A stretch of DNA of 64,000 nucleotides from Microbacterium hominis (GCF_013282805.1 NZ_CP054038.1:1426001-1490000), one strand, 5' to 3'. Numbered from the stretch's first letter, positions 10,150 through 18,755 are shown. Notes: generated by a model not told the origin, from the sequence alone. A program made the numbers and translations.

Positions 10150-10647
10150 TCAGCCGCCGAAGCCGAGGCTGAGCTTGCGCAGCAGCGCTGCCAGCCGCTC
10201 CCGGTCGGCGCGCGAGAGGCTGGCCAGCAGCGCCGCCTCGGCGTCGACGAGTCGGGTGATGGCGGCATCCACGCGCACCCTGCCGTCCTCGGTGAGGGTC
10301 ACCAGCACGCTGCGCCCGTCGCCCGGATCCGCCTCGCGGCGAACGAGCCGGCGGCCGACCAGCCGGTCGATGCGGTTGGTCATCGTGCCGCTCGAGACGA
10401 GGGTCTGCAGCAGCAGCTGCTTGGGGCTCAGCTGGAAGGGCTCTCCGGCCCGCCGCAGCGCCGACAGCACATCCCATTCCCACGGTTCCAGCTCGCTGCG
10501 CCGGAACGCGTCGCGCCGCGCGCGATCGAGGTGACGCGAGAGCCGATCGACGCGCGAGAGCACCTCCAGCGGGGAGAAGTCGAGGTCGGGACGCTGGGTG
10601 CCCCACGCGCCGACGATCCGGTCGACCTCATCCGACTCCTGCGCCAT
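10150..10647 (-). CDS. MarR-family transcriptional regulator
   Basis: A 165-aa winged-helix regulator. The DNA-recognition part LLLQTLVSSGTMTNRIDRLV (about residues 73-92) is followed by the wing with DPGDGRSVLVTLT, standard for MarR. Amphipathic helices at both ends form the dimer interface. It is convergent with the ABC-F gene (22 nt between stops) and its start faces tRNA-Gln. Target genes and ligand cannot be told from the sequence. The ATG at 10647 is preceded by GATAAT-N6, a weak form of the leaderless pattern. Confidence 0.9.
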   Translation of the reverse strand: MAQESDEVDRIVGAWGTQRPDLDFSPLEVLSRVDRLSRHLDRARRDAFRRSELEPWEWDVLSALRRAGEPFQLSPKQLLLQTLVSSGTMTNRIDRLVGRRLVRREADPGDGRSVLVTLTEDGRVRVDAAITRLVDAEAALLASLSRADRERLAALLRKLSLGFGG

Positions 10648-10752
10648 CCGACCATTATCGGGCGCTGCCACAGATTCCTGAGCGCAGCCGCGCAGCATCC
10701 CGCCCGATCGACTGGCAGACTTGTCGGGTGCGTGCTCCGACGGGGCGCGCGG

Positions 10753-10824
10753 TCCGCCGTGGTGTAATGGCAGCACGACAGCCTTTGGAGCTGTGAGGTC
10801 CAGGTTCGAGTCCTGGCGGCGGAG
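10753..10824 (+). tRNA. tRNA-Gln (anticodon UUG)
   Basis: A 72-nt cloverleaf: acceptor TCCGCCG paired with CGGCGGA, anticodon stem ACAGC/GCTGT with loop CTTTGGA (anticodon TTG), T-arm with GTTCGAGTC, discriminator G at 10824. CCA is not encoded. The glmU start codon begins 1 nt after the discriminator base. Confidence 0.95.
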
Positions 10825-10825
10825 C

Positions 10826-12292
10826 ATGACACAGAACACCGACTCCGCGCTGGCCGTCATCATCCTCGCTGCGGGGCAGGGCACGCGCATGAAGTCGTCG
10901 CTGCCGAAGGTCCTGCACCACATCGGCGGGCGCCCGCTGGTCGGCCATGTGCTCGCGACGGCGCGTGCGCTGGGGCCCGAGCGCATGGCGGTCGTGGTGC
11001 GCCACGAGCGCGACCTCGTGGCGGCGGCCGTCGTGGATGCGGTGCCCGAGGCGGTCGTCGTCGACCAGGACGAGATCCCCGGCACCGGTCGCGCCGTCGA
11101 AGTCGCCCTCGAGGCCCTCGACGGATTCGCCGGCGATGTGCTGGTGCTCAGCGGCGACGTGCCGCTGCTGGAGGCCGAGACCCTCGCCGGGCTCGTCGGC
11201 GCGCACCGCGACAGCGGCGCGGCCGCCACGGTCCTCAGCGCCACCCTCGACGATGCCACCGGCTACGGCCGGGTGATCCGGGATGCCGCGGGCGGCGTCG
11301 TGCGGATCGTCGAGCAGAAGGACGCCACCGCCGAGGAGGCCGCGGTCACCGAGATCAACGCCGGCGTCTACGTCTTCCGCGCGGGGGAGCTGCGCACCCA
11401 GCTGGCCCAGGTGGGCACCGCCAACGCCCAGGGCGAGAAGTACCTCACCGACGTGATCGGGCTCCTGCGCGAGGCGGCGCTGCCGGTCGCGGCCGCCGGC
11501 GCGCCCGATGCGGATGCCGCGCTCGGCGTCAACGACCGGGTGCAGCTGTCGGAGGCCGCGCGGCTGCTCAACGCCCGCACAGTGCGGCGCTGGCAGCTGG
11601 CGGGTGCCTCGATCCTGGACCCCGCGACGACGTGGATCGACGTCACCGCGACCCTCGCCCCCGACGTGACGGTCCTCCCCGGAACGCACATCCTGCGTGC
11701 GACCGTGATCGACGAGGGCGCGGTGGTCGGACCCGACACGAGTCTGGTGGACTGCGAGGTCGGCGCAGGCGCGACGGTCACGCGCACCGACGCGACCCTC
11801 GCCGTGATCGGGGCGGGTGCCACCGTGGGCCCGTTCGCGTACCTGCGTCCGGGCACGGTGCTCGGTGCGAAGGGCAAGATCGGCACGTTCGTCGAGACCA
11901 AGAACTCGACGATCGGCGACCGCAGCAAGGTGCCGCACCTGTCGTACATCGGCGACACGACGATCGGCACGGGCGTCAACCTCGGCGCGGGCGCGATCAC
12001 CGCCAACTACGACGACATCGCCAAGCACCGCACCGAGATCGGCGACGAGGTGCACACCGGCTCGCACAACGTCTTCGTCGCTCCCGTTAGGATCGGTGAT
12101 GGCGCGAAGACCGGCGCGGGGGCGGTCATCCGCAAGGATGTTCCCGCCGGTGCACTGGCATTGAGCGTCGCCCCTCAGCGCAACGTCGAGGGGTGGGTCG
12201 AGAAGAACCGACCGGGTACCGGGGCCGCGGATGTCGCGGCCAAGGCTCGGTCCGCACAGAAGGCGGACGATGGGGCGCAAGAAGAAGACTGA
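10826..12292 (+). CDS. glmU: bifunctional GlmU: UDP-GlcNAc pyrophosphorylase/GlcN-1-P acetyltransferase
   Basis: A 488-aa enzyme for the last two steps of UDP-N-acetylglucosamine synthesis for peptidoglycan. The N-terminal uridylyltransferase domain has the nucleotide loop LAAGQGTRMKSSLPKVLH. The C-terminal left-handed beta-helix has hexapeptide repeats and the acetyltransferase segment GAITANYDD with EVHTGSHNVFVAPV. The ATG at 10826 is the only plausible start. It lies 1 nt after tRNA-Gln, so its only Shine-Dalgarno-like sequence, GGCGGAG, is the 3' strand of the tRNA acceptor stem. It overlaps prs by 23 nt. Confidence 0.95.
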   Translation: MTQNTDSALAVIILAAGQGTRMKSSLPKVLHHIGGRPLVGHVLATARALGPERMAVVVRHERDLVAAAVVDAVPEAVVVDQDEIPGTGRAVEVALEALDGFAGDVLVLSGDVPLLEAETLAGLVGAHRDSGAAATVLSATLDDATGYGRVIRDAAGGVVRIVEQKDATAEEAAVTEINAGVYVFRAGELRTQLAQVGTANAQGEKYLTDVIGLLREAALPVAAAGAPDADAALGVNDRVQLSEAARLLNARTVRRWQLAGASILDPATTWIDVTATLAPDVTVLPGTHILRATVIDEGAVVGPDTSLVDCEVGAGATVTRTDATLAVIGAGATVGPFAYLRPGTVLGAKGKIGTFVETKNSTIGDRSKVPHLSYIGDTTIGTGVNLGAGAITANYDDIAKHRTEIGDEVHTGSHNVFVAPVRIGDGAKTGAGAVIRKDVPAGALALSVAPQRNVEGWVEKNRPGTGAADVAAKARSAQKADDGAQEED

Positions 12293-13301
12293 GCTCGACC
12301 GCGACAACGACATCGCACCCGGGCTGGTCGCGAAGACCAAGAAGCGGCTGGTCGTCGCGCGAGGGAGCTCCCATCCGGAGCTGGCGGCGGAAGTGGCCGC
12401 ACAGCTGGGCACCGAGCTCGTGCCCACCGAGTACCGCACGTTCGCGTCGGGGGAGATCCTCACGCGCTTCGAGGTCTCGGTGCGCGGCTGCGATCTGTTC
12501 CTCATCCAGAGCTTCGGTCCGCCGGTGAACGAGTGGCTCATGGAGACGCTCATCATGCTCGACGCCGCCAAGCGCGCGTCCGCCAAGCGCATCACCGTCG
12601 TGGCGCCCTACTACCCGTATTCGCGCCAGGACAAGAAGGGTCGCGGTCGTGAGCCGATCAGCGCGCGTCTGGTCTCCGATCTGCTCAAGACCGCCGGCGC
12701 CGACCGCGTCATGAGCGTCGACCTGCACGCGGCGCAGATCCAGGGCTTCTTCGACGGCCCCGTCGACCACCTGTTCGCCAAGCCCGTGCTGCTGGAGTAC
12801 TTCCAGCGCACCCTCAGCCCCGCAGACCGCGACCTGCTCACGGTCGTCTCGCCCGACACCGGCCGTGTGCGCGTCGCCGACACCTGGTCGGACAGCCTCG
12901 GGGCGCCGCTGGCGATCATCCACAAGCGCCGCGACCCGAACGTGGCCAATCAGGTCACCGTGAACGAGATCGTCGGTGACGTCGAGGGCCGCGTGTGCCT
13001 CCTCGTCGACGACATGATCGACACCGGCGGCACCATCGTGAAGGCGGCCGAGGCCCTCAAGGCCAACGGCGCCGTGAAGGTCATCGTCGCCGCGACCCAC
13101 CCCGTCTTCAGCGACCCGGCGTCCCAGCGCCTGCAGAGCGCCGCCATCGACGAGGTCGTCGTCACCGACACGATCCCACTGCCCGACGAGAAGAAGTTCC
13201 CTTCACTGACGGTGCTGCCGATCGCTCCGCTGCTGGCGCGCGCGATCCACGAGGTCTTCGAGGACGGCTCGGTCACGAGCATGTTCGACGGCGCTGCTTG
13301 A
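12270..13301 (+). CDS. prs: ribose-phosphate pyrophosphokinase
   Basis: A 343-aa PRPP synthase making PRPP from ribose-5-phosphate and ATP for purine, pyrimidine, His and Trp synthesis. The Mg-binding motif VMSVDLHAAQIQGFF (about residues 148-162) and the PRPP loop LLVDDMIDTGGT (about 247-258) are intact, as is the flexible-loop basic patch near YPYSRQDKK. The start MGRKKKTELD (ATG 12270) lies inside the end of glmU and is preceded by a GGCGG site. An in-frame earlier start exists but would add an unconserved basic leader. Confidence 0.95.
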   Translation: MGRKKKTELDRDNDIAPGLVAKTKKRLVVARGSSHPELAAEVAAQLGTELVPTEYRTFASGEILTRFEVSVRGCDLFLIQSFGPPVNEWLMETLIMLDAAKRASAKRITVVAPYYPYSRQDKKGRGREPISARLVSDLLKTAGADRVMSVDLHAAQIQGFFDGPVDHLFAKPVLLEYFQRTLSPADRDLLTVVSPDTGRVRVADTWSDSLGAPLAIIHKRRDPNVANQVTVNEIVGDVEGRVCLLVDDMIDTGGTIVKAAEALKANGAVKVIVAATHPVFSDPASQRLQSAAIDEVVVTDTIPLPDEKKFPSLTVLPIAPLLARAIHEVFEDGSVTSMFDGAA

Positions 13302-13307
13302 GTCGGC

Positions 13308-13330
13308 GGGCCGCCCGTGTCGGGCGGCCC
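13308..13330 (+). terminator. terminator after prs
   Basis: GGGCCGCCCG and CGGGCGGCCC form a perfect 10-bp stem with a TGT loop, starting 6 nt after the prs stop and followed by TCTTGGCT. It closes the glmU-prs unit. Confidence 0.8.
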
Positions 13331-13429
13331 TCTTGGCTGATTCATAGGCGATTCCTGCACGATGGCGCACAGCCACGGCCACAGTGGACGCATCCCCGTC
13401 GAACGGACGGGCTGAAGGAGAGGACCACG

Positions 13430-13900
13430 ATGATCCGCAGCACCGCAGCACCCCGTCCTGTTCGCGTCGGGGCCGCCGTCCTCGGTGTCGCCGGAGTCTT
13501 CGCGCTCGCCGGCTGTGCCGGCGCGGCCGCAGAGCAGGACACCGAGGACAGCACGGGAGCGAGCACGGACTCGGGCGCCGATGCGGGCACTGCGTCGACC
13601 GGTGCCTACGCCGACGGCACCTACACCGCCGAGGGGTCGTACGCGACGCCGGAGTCGGTCGAGACGATTTCGGTGACCGTGACCCTCGAAGCTGACGTCA
13701 TCACCGCCGTCGAGGTCACCGGGGATCCGCAGAAGCGGGAATCCCAGCAGTATCAGGGCCAGTTCATCGGCGGCATCTCGGATGCCGTCGTCGGCCAGGA
13801 CATCGACGAGATCTCGGTCTCCCGCGTGGCGGGCTCGTCGCTGACCAGCGGCGGCTTCAACGAGGCGATCGCGACGATCAAGGCCGAAGCGGCGGCGTGA
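13430..13900 (+). CDS. FMN-binding-domain lipoprotein
   Basis: A 156-aa exported lipoprotein with hydrophobic signal and lipobox LAGC (Cys about residue 26), then an acidic Ser/Thr-rich linker and an FMN_bind domain. The flavin-attachment region reads VAGSSLTSGGF where RnfG/NqrC-like domains have SGAT followed by TSxGF, so the covalent acceptor would be Ser instead of Thr. The next gene is ApbE, the transferase that attaches FMN to such domains, and the one after is a membrane flavin reductase. I infer a small extracytoplasmic redox carrier. Good ribosome site AAGGAGAGG. The genes overlap as GTGA. Confidence 0.85.
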   Translation: MIRSTAAPRPVRVGAAVLGVAGVFALAGCAGAAAEQDTEDSTGASTDSGADAGTASTGAYADGTYTAEGSYATPESVETISVTVTLEADVITAVEVTGDPQKRESQQYQGQFIGGISDAVVGQDIDEISVSRVAGSSLTSGGFNEAIATIKAEAAA

Positions 13901-14778
13901 CGATGACCGCGCCGGCCGCCGTGTGGCGGTTCGACGCGATCGGCACGGCGTGGGAGGTCGAGACCTCCCCCGCTCTGGACGCGCGCGCGCGGGCCCGGGT
14001 GACGGCGCTCATCGAGCGGTTCGATGCGGCGTGGTCGCGCTTCCGCGGCGACTCCACGGTGCGGCGGCTCGCCGAGGCGGGGGGCACGGCACCCGAGCCG
14101 CCCGACGCGGCGGCGATGCTCGAGGCGTTCGGGGCGCTGTCGACGGCGACCGCCGGGGCGGTGAGCCCGCTCGTCGGCGGTGCGCTGGAGGCGCGCGGCT
14201 ACGACCCCGACTACGCCCTCGTCGATCGTGGCCCGGTTCCGGCGCCCCGCGACTGGCGCTCGCTGCTGCACTGGGGCGGGGGCCTGCTGCGGCTGGACGC
14301 GCCGGCCGTCATCGACGTGGGCGCCCTCGGCAAAGGACGGCTCGTCGACCTGGTGCTCGCCGAGGTGATCGGCGCCATCGGCGCACACCCGGCGGTGATC
14401 GACGCCGGCGGAGACATCGCCGTGCGCGGCATCCCGCAGCGCATCGGTCTGGAGCACCCCTACGACACCCGTCGCGCGATCGGGGTGTGGGAGGTGCGGG
14501 ATGCCGCGCTGTGCGCGTCGGCGGTGAACCGCCGCGCGTGGGGCGACGGGCTCCACCACGTGCTCGACGCGCGCACGGGGGAGCCCGTGCGCGCGGTCGC
14601 CGCGACGTGGGCGGTCGCCGACACCGCGATGCGGGCGGATGCGATCGCCACCGCCCTGTTCTTCGACGGCGGCGAGGCACTCGCCCATGAGTGGGGCGTG
14701 TCGTGGGTGCGCATGCTCACCGATGGGCGGGTCGAATGGTCGCCGGGCTGCACGGCCGACCTGTTCACGGGACGATAG
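13897..14778 (+). CDS. FAD:protein FMN transferase (ApbE family)
   Basis: A 293-aa ApbE-like enzyme that moves the FMN half of FAD onto a Ser/Thr of target proteins outside the membrane. Motifs: ERFDAAWSRFRGDSTV near residues 32-47, the DVGALGKGRLVD segment near 144, VIDAGGDIAVRG near 167, and the metal-binding C-terminal part ADAIATALF. No signal peptide is evident, so it may act in the cytosol, or export may rely on an unseen signal. The start is GTG 13897 (GTGA overlap) or ATG 13903. Its position between the flavoprotein substrate and the membrane reductase gives the function strong support. Confidence 0.9.
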   Translation: MTMTAPAAVWRFDAIGTAWEVETSPALDARARARVTALIERFDAAWSRFRGDSTVRRLAEAGGTAPEPPDAAAMLEAFGALSTATAGAVSPLVGGALEARGYDPDYALVDRGPVPAPRDWRSLLHWGGGLLRLDAPAVIDVGALGKGRLVDLVLAEVIGAIGAHPAVIDAGGDIAVRGIPQRIGLEHPYDTRRAIGVWEVRDAALCASAVNRRAWGDGLHHVLDARTGEPVRAVAATWAVADTAMRADAIATALFFDGGEALAHEWGVSWVRMLTDGRVEWSPGCTADLFTGR

Positions 14779-14781
14779 CGT
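14776..14781 (+). promoter_or_regulatory. -10 box overlapping the apbE-like stop
   Basis: TAGCGT includes the TAG stop (14776-14778) of the preceding gene and stands 6 nt before the GTG at 14788, which allows a leaderless transcript for the membrane reductase alone. Confidence 0.55.
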
Positions 14782-14787
14782 GGAGCA

Positions 14788-16350
14788 GTGAGCGTGATCA
14801 CCGCCCTGTGGAACCGTGTGTTCGCCGTGCTCGGACGCGTGTCGATGTATCGACTGGCGTATCTGGCGCTCGCGGCCCTGGCGGTGATCGCCTTCGTCCT
14901 GTCGCTGTTCGGCCGGGTCGCACCGGGTCCGCTCGAGCTGGTGGCGACCCTCGCCGTTCTCGCGGCCGTCTGCATCGCCGTCGACTACGCCGCACAGCAC
15001 GTGCTCCACCTGCATTGGCGCCTGGAATCGTCGCTGATCACCGCGCACATCCTGCTGTTCGTGCTCCGGCCTTCGCTCGAGGTCGCGGCGCTGATCGGCA
15101 TCGCGCTGGCGGGGGCGGTCGCGTCGCTGTCGAAGTACCTGCTCGCCTGGCGCGGCCGTCACCTGTTCAACCCGGCCGCCGTCGGCGCGACCGCGTTGAC
15201 CCTGCTCAGCATCGCGTGGCCGCAGCTGGGCGCCTCTGCGTGGTGGGTGGGCACGCCCGCCCTCGCGGGCCCGGTGATCGTGCTCGGGCTGGCCGTGCTG
15301 TGGCGCACCGAGAAGGTGCGCGTGGTCGCGCTGTTCCTCGTGGTCGCGGTGGCGGTCGCGGTGGTGCGCACGACCGTGCAGTATCAGGAGGCCGGGCTCG
15401 CCGTCGAGATCGGCGACATCCTCTGGGCGCAGCTGTGGTCGTCGCCGTTCCTGTTCCTCGGCGCCTTCATGCTCTCGGAGCCCCTGACCCTGCCGCCGCG
15501 ACGCTGGCAGCAGATGACGGTGGCCGCCGTGGTCGGCGTGCTCGCCGGGTGGCCGATCGATGTCGGCGCGATCAGCCTCGGCCAGGAGCGGGCGCTGCTG
15601 ATCGGCAACCTCGTCGCCTGTGCCTTCTCGGTGCGCACCGCGGTGCGCCTGACGCTGGAGTCGCGCACCGAGCTGACCCCGACCGTGCGCGAACTCGCAT
15701 TCCGCTCCCACCGCCGCCTGCGGTTCCAACCCGGCCAGTACCTCGAGCTCGACGTCCCGCACCGTCACGCCGACGCGCGCGGCACGCGCCGCGAGTTCAG
15801 CATCGTCTCCGCCCCCGAGGACCACCCGATCGTGAAGGTGGCCTTCCGCGAGGCGCCGAGCAGCAAGCCGCTGAGCTCGTACAAGAAGGCGCTCGCGCAG
15901 GTCACCGCGGGCACCGATCTGGCCGTGACGGGCGTGTGGGGGGACTTCCTGCTGCCCTCGCGCGAAGCGAGCCCCGTGCTGATGGTGGCCGCCGGCATCG
16001 GCGTCACGCCGTTCGTGTCCCAGGTGCGGCACATGCGCCTGTCGGGGCACGACCGCGATGTGGTGCTGGTGTACGTGGCCTCCGAGGCGTCGGAGCTCGC
16101 CTTCCGCGAGGAGATCGAGGCCGCCGGCATCCACGTCGTGGTCTTCACCCGTGATGAGCCGCAGAATCTGCCGCCGACCTGGTTCTGGGCGCGCGGGGTG
16201 CGCCTGGACGCCGAGGGGCTCCTCCGGGTGGTGCCCGACATCTCTGCCCGCCACGCGTACATCTCGGGCCCGCCCGGACTCATCGCCGAGCTCGCGCCGG
16301 CGCTGGAGAAGGCGCACTCGATCACGACCGACGCCTTCTCGGGGTACTGA
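14788..16350 (+). CDS. RnfD/NqrB-like membrane protein fused to FAD/NAD ferredoxin-reductase domain
   Basis: A 520-aa two-part protein. Residues about 20-290 hold eight to nine hydrophobic segments, with the RnfD/NqrB-like loop LFNPAAVGAT near residue 130. The last 220 residues are a ferredoxin-NADP-reductase fold: FAD-binding RFQPGQYLELD and REFSIVSAP, then the nicotinamide loop VAAGIGVTPFVSQ and YISGPPGLI. NAD(P)H oxidised in the cytosol could pass electrons through membrane flavin to the FMN lipoprotein encoded two genes upstream. The partner is inferred from gene order. No other Rnf or Nqr subunits are present in the window. Confidence 0.85.
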   Translation: MSVITALWNRVFAVLGRVSMYRLAYLALAALAVIAFVLSLFGRVAPGPLELVATLAVLAAVCIAVDYAAQHVLHLHWRLESSLITAHILLFVLRPSLEVAALIGIALAGAVASLSKYLLAWRGRHLFNPAAVGATALTLLSIAWPQLGASAWWVGTPALAGPVIVLGLAVLWRTEKVRVVALFLVVAVAVAVVRTTVQYQEAGLAVEIGDILWAQLWSSPFLFLGAFMLSEPLTLPPRRWQQMTVAAVVGVLAGWPIDVGAISLGQERALLIGNLVACAFSVRTAVRLTLESRTELTPTVRELAFRSHRRLRFQPGQYLELDVPHRHADARGTRREFSIVSAPEDHPIVKVAFREAPSSKPLSSYKKALAQVTAGTDLAVTGVWGDFLLPSREASPVLMVAAGIGVTPFVSQVRHMRLSGHDRDVVLVYVASEASELAFREEIEAAGIHVVVFTRDEPQNLPPTWFWARGVRLDAEGLLRVVPDISARHAYISGPPGLIAELAPALEKAHSITTDAFSGY

Positions 16351-16356
16351 ACCGGG

Positions 16357-18021
16357 TCAGCGGGCCTCGGCGGTCTTCGCGGCGGTCGCCTGCGGCCCTT
16401 CGAGCGCTTCTCCGATCGGCGCGGGGTCGGCGGGCCTGGCGGGCAGCCGCACGGTGAAGGTGGTGTCGCCCGGCTCGCTCTCGACGCCGATCGTGCCGCC
16501 GTGGGCATCGACGATCGCCCGCGCGATCGACAGGCCGAGTCCGGTGCCGCCGGTCTTGCGGGCACGGGAGCGATCGGCGCGTGCGAAGCGCTCGAAGAGC
16601 TCGTCGCGCAGCGCCGGGTCCACGCCCGGGCCGTCGTCGTGCACCGACACCACGGCCGCGCCGTCGTCGTGGCGGACTCCCACCGTCACGGTCGTGCCGG
16701 CCGGCGTGTGGGTGCGGGCATTGGCCAGGAGGTTCGCGAGCACCTGCGTCACGCGCGACCCGTCGCCGGCGATGATGACCGGCTCCTCGGGGAGATCGAG
16801 GCGCCAGGTGTGGTCGGGGCCCGCCGGCTGGGCGTCGGCGACCGCCTCCATCGCCAGGCGCGACACATCGACGCTGCCGAAGACGAGCTCCTGCCCTTCG
16901 TCCAGGCGCGCGAGCAGCAGCAGGTCCTCGACGAGGGTCGTCATCCGCAGGGACTGCGCCTGGATGCGCTCCAGCGCCGAGCCGGTGGTCTCAGCAACCG
17001 CCTCCGCCGACACGGCGTCGTTCGGGGAGTTCAGTGCGCGCAGCGACAGCTCCGAATAGCCGCGGATCGAGGCCAGCGGCGTGCGCAGCTCGTGGCTCGC
17101 ATCGGCGACGAAGGTGCGCATGCGCTCCTCGTTGCGCTGCCGGGCATCGAGTGAGGCATCCACATGGTCGAGCAGGGTGTTCAGAGCCTCGCCGACGCGG
17201 CCGATCTCGGTGCGCGGGTCGGCCTGCGCGGCGGGGACGCGCTCGCTGATGGACACCTCGCCCTGATCGAGCCGCTGGCGCGACACGCGGGTGGCGGTCT
17301 CCGCGACGGCGCGCAGCGGCGCGAGTCCCGCGCGGATCGTCCAGGCCGTCGCCGCGCCCAGCAGCACGAGGCCGCCGAGGGTGAGAAGGGCGATCGTGAT
17401 GAGCATCTGGCTGAGGGTGCCCACCACGTCGGCGCGCGAGACTCCCACCACGGCAGCCGCCGGTCCGAACGAGAACCCCTCGACGCTGTAGGTGCCCACC
17501 TCGTCGATCGTCACGGTCGCGGCACCGCGGTCCTGGTCCTCGACCCCCGCGCCCATCTGGTCGATCTGGTCGTCGGTGAGCGGCACGACGGCGCCGTCGT
17601 CGGAGGTCACCGCCGCCGTGACGCCCGAGGCCGGCGTGCCGACCGCGAGGAAGAACCCGGGCTCGACGGGGCGGTCCTCGAGGATCTCCTCGGCGCTGAG
17701 GTCGGCGCGCAGGTACGGACCGATCCACTGCGAGGTGCGCTCGGCCGTCGCCCGCACCTGCTGGTCGAGGCGGCTCTCCAGGACGCTCCCGAGGATCACG
17801 CTGGTGGCACCGGCGACGAACACGAGGATGAGCGAGACGATGCCGACCACCGTGACGATCAGGCGCCGCTGCAGAGTCCAGGGGCGCCGCTGCGCGCGCG
17901 TGCGGGTCGCTGCCGGTTCGCGCCCGCCCTCGGTGCCGCGCGGGTCGGGGGCTGCGTGCTCGGGCTCGACCGCGGTGTCCGGGCCGGGCGCGGCATCCCG
18001 TCCTGTCTCAGGATGGGTCAT
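16357..18021 (-). CDS. two-component sensor histidine kinase (HAMP, HisKA)
   Basis: A 554-aa membrane kinase. A basic cytoplasmic N-tail is followed by TM1 (about residues 52-75), an extracytoplasmic sensor of about 130 residues, TM2 (about 205-228), HAMP, and the HisKA box FVADASHELRTPL with the phospho-accepting His. The ATPase domain has NLLANARTHTPAG (N box), HDDGPGVDP (G1), FERFARAD (F box) and GGTGLGLSIARAI (G2), all intact. It overlaps the response regulator stop (ATGA). It is convergent with the flavin redox operon and sits beside a decayed ABC exporter, either of which could be its target. The signal is unknown. Confidence 0.95.
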   Translation of the reverse strand: MTHPETGRDAAPGPDTAVEPEHAAPDPRGTEGGREPAATRTRAQRRPWTLQRRLIVTVVGIVSLILVFVAGATSVILGSVLESRLDQQVRATAERTSQWIGPYLRADLSAEEILEDRPVEPGFFLAVGTPASGVTAAVTSDDGAVVPLTDDQIDQMGAGVEDQDRGAATVTIDEVGTYSVEGFSFGPAAAVVGVSRADVVGTLSQMLITIALLTLGGLVLLGAATAWTIRAGLAPLRAVAETATRVSRQRLDQGEVSISERVPAAQADPRTEIGRVGEALNTLLDHVDASLDARQRNEERMRTFVADASHELRTPLASIRGYSELSLRALNSPNDAVSAEAVAETTGSALERIQAQSLRMTTLVEDLLLLARLDEGQELVFGSVDVSRLAMEAVADAQPAGPDHTWRLDLPEEPVIIAGDGSRVTQVLANLLANARTHTPAGTTVTVGVRHDDGAAVVSVHDDGPGVDPALRDELFERFARADRSRARKTGGTGLGLSIARAIVDAHGGTIGVESEPGDTTFTVRLPARPADPAPIGEALEGPQATAAKTAEAR

Positions 18022-18755
18022 TGGGGCGCCTTGATCATGTAGCCGACGCCGCGCACGGTGTGGATGAGCGGCTCGTGGCCCTGGTCGATCTTCTTGCGCA
18101 GGTACGAGATGTAGAGCTCGACGACGCTCGAGCGGCCGCCGAAGTCGTAGTTCCACACGCGGTCGAGGATCTGCGCCTTCGAGACCACTCGGCGCTGGTT
18201 GCGCATGAGGTAGCGCAGCAGCTCGAACTCCGTCGCGGTCAGCTCGATCTGGGCGCCCGCGCGCTCGACCTCATGGCTGTCCTCGTTGAGCGAGAGATCG
18301 CCCACGCGCAGGATGGGCTCCGCGCCGCCCGCGTGCGCGGTGCCCGCGCGACGCATCAGGCCCCGGAGCCGTGCGACGACCTCCTCGAGACTGAAGGGCT
18401 TGGTGACGTAGTCGTCGCCGCCGGCGGTGAGGCCCGCGATCCGGTCGCCGACGGCGTCCTTGGCGGTGAGGAACAGCACCGGCACGTCGTCGCCCGATTG
18501 GCGCAGCCGCTGCAGCACCGCCATGCCGTCGAGGTCGGGCATCATGATGTCGAGCACGATCGCATCCGGGGAGAACTCCCGCGCCGACTGCAGCGCCTCG
18601 AAGCCGGAGGCGGCGGTGCGCACCTCCCATCCCTCCATGCGCAGCGCCATCGACAGGAGGTCGGTGAGCATCTGCTCGTCGTCGACGACGAGAACGCGGG
18701 GCGAGGAGCCGTCGGGGCGCTGGAGAACGGTGGCGGGAGCGGTCATGTGCTCCAT
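18018..18755 (-). CDS. OmpR/PhoB-family response regulator
   Basis: A 245-aa regulator: receiver domain with acidic pair VVDDE, phospho-acceptor Asp in VLDIMMP (near residue 68), Thr in FLTAKD and Lys in VTKPFS. A C-terminal winged helix follows (ELTATEFELLRYLMRN, YISYLRKKID, TVRGVGYMI). It is the first gene of the two-gene operon with the kinase. The ATG at 18755 is used here; an in-frame ATG at 18746 has GGAGC just upstream and is equally possible. Two CATAGG direct repeats at 18768-18784 upstream look like its own binding site. Confidence 0.95.
   Translation of the reverse strand: MEHMTAPATVLQRPDGSSPRVLVVDDEQMLTDLLSMALRMEGWEVRTAASGFEALQSAREFSPDAIVLDIMMPDLDGMAVLQRLRQSGDDVPVLFLTAKDAVGDRIAGLTAGGDDYVTKPFSLEEVVARLRGLMRRAGTAHAGGAEPILRVGDLSLNEDSHEVERAGAQIELTATEFELLRYLMRNQRRVVSKAQILDRVWNYDFGGRSSVVELYISYLRKKIDQGHEPLIHTVRGVGYMIKAPQ

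Noticed and set aside
13753..16317. 854-codon antisense frame across apbE and the membrane reductase
   Set aside because: Composition typical of antisense in 70% GC DNA (Arg/His/Gly), while the plus-strand genes have clear motifs.
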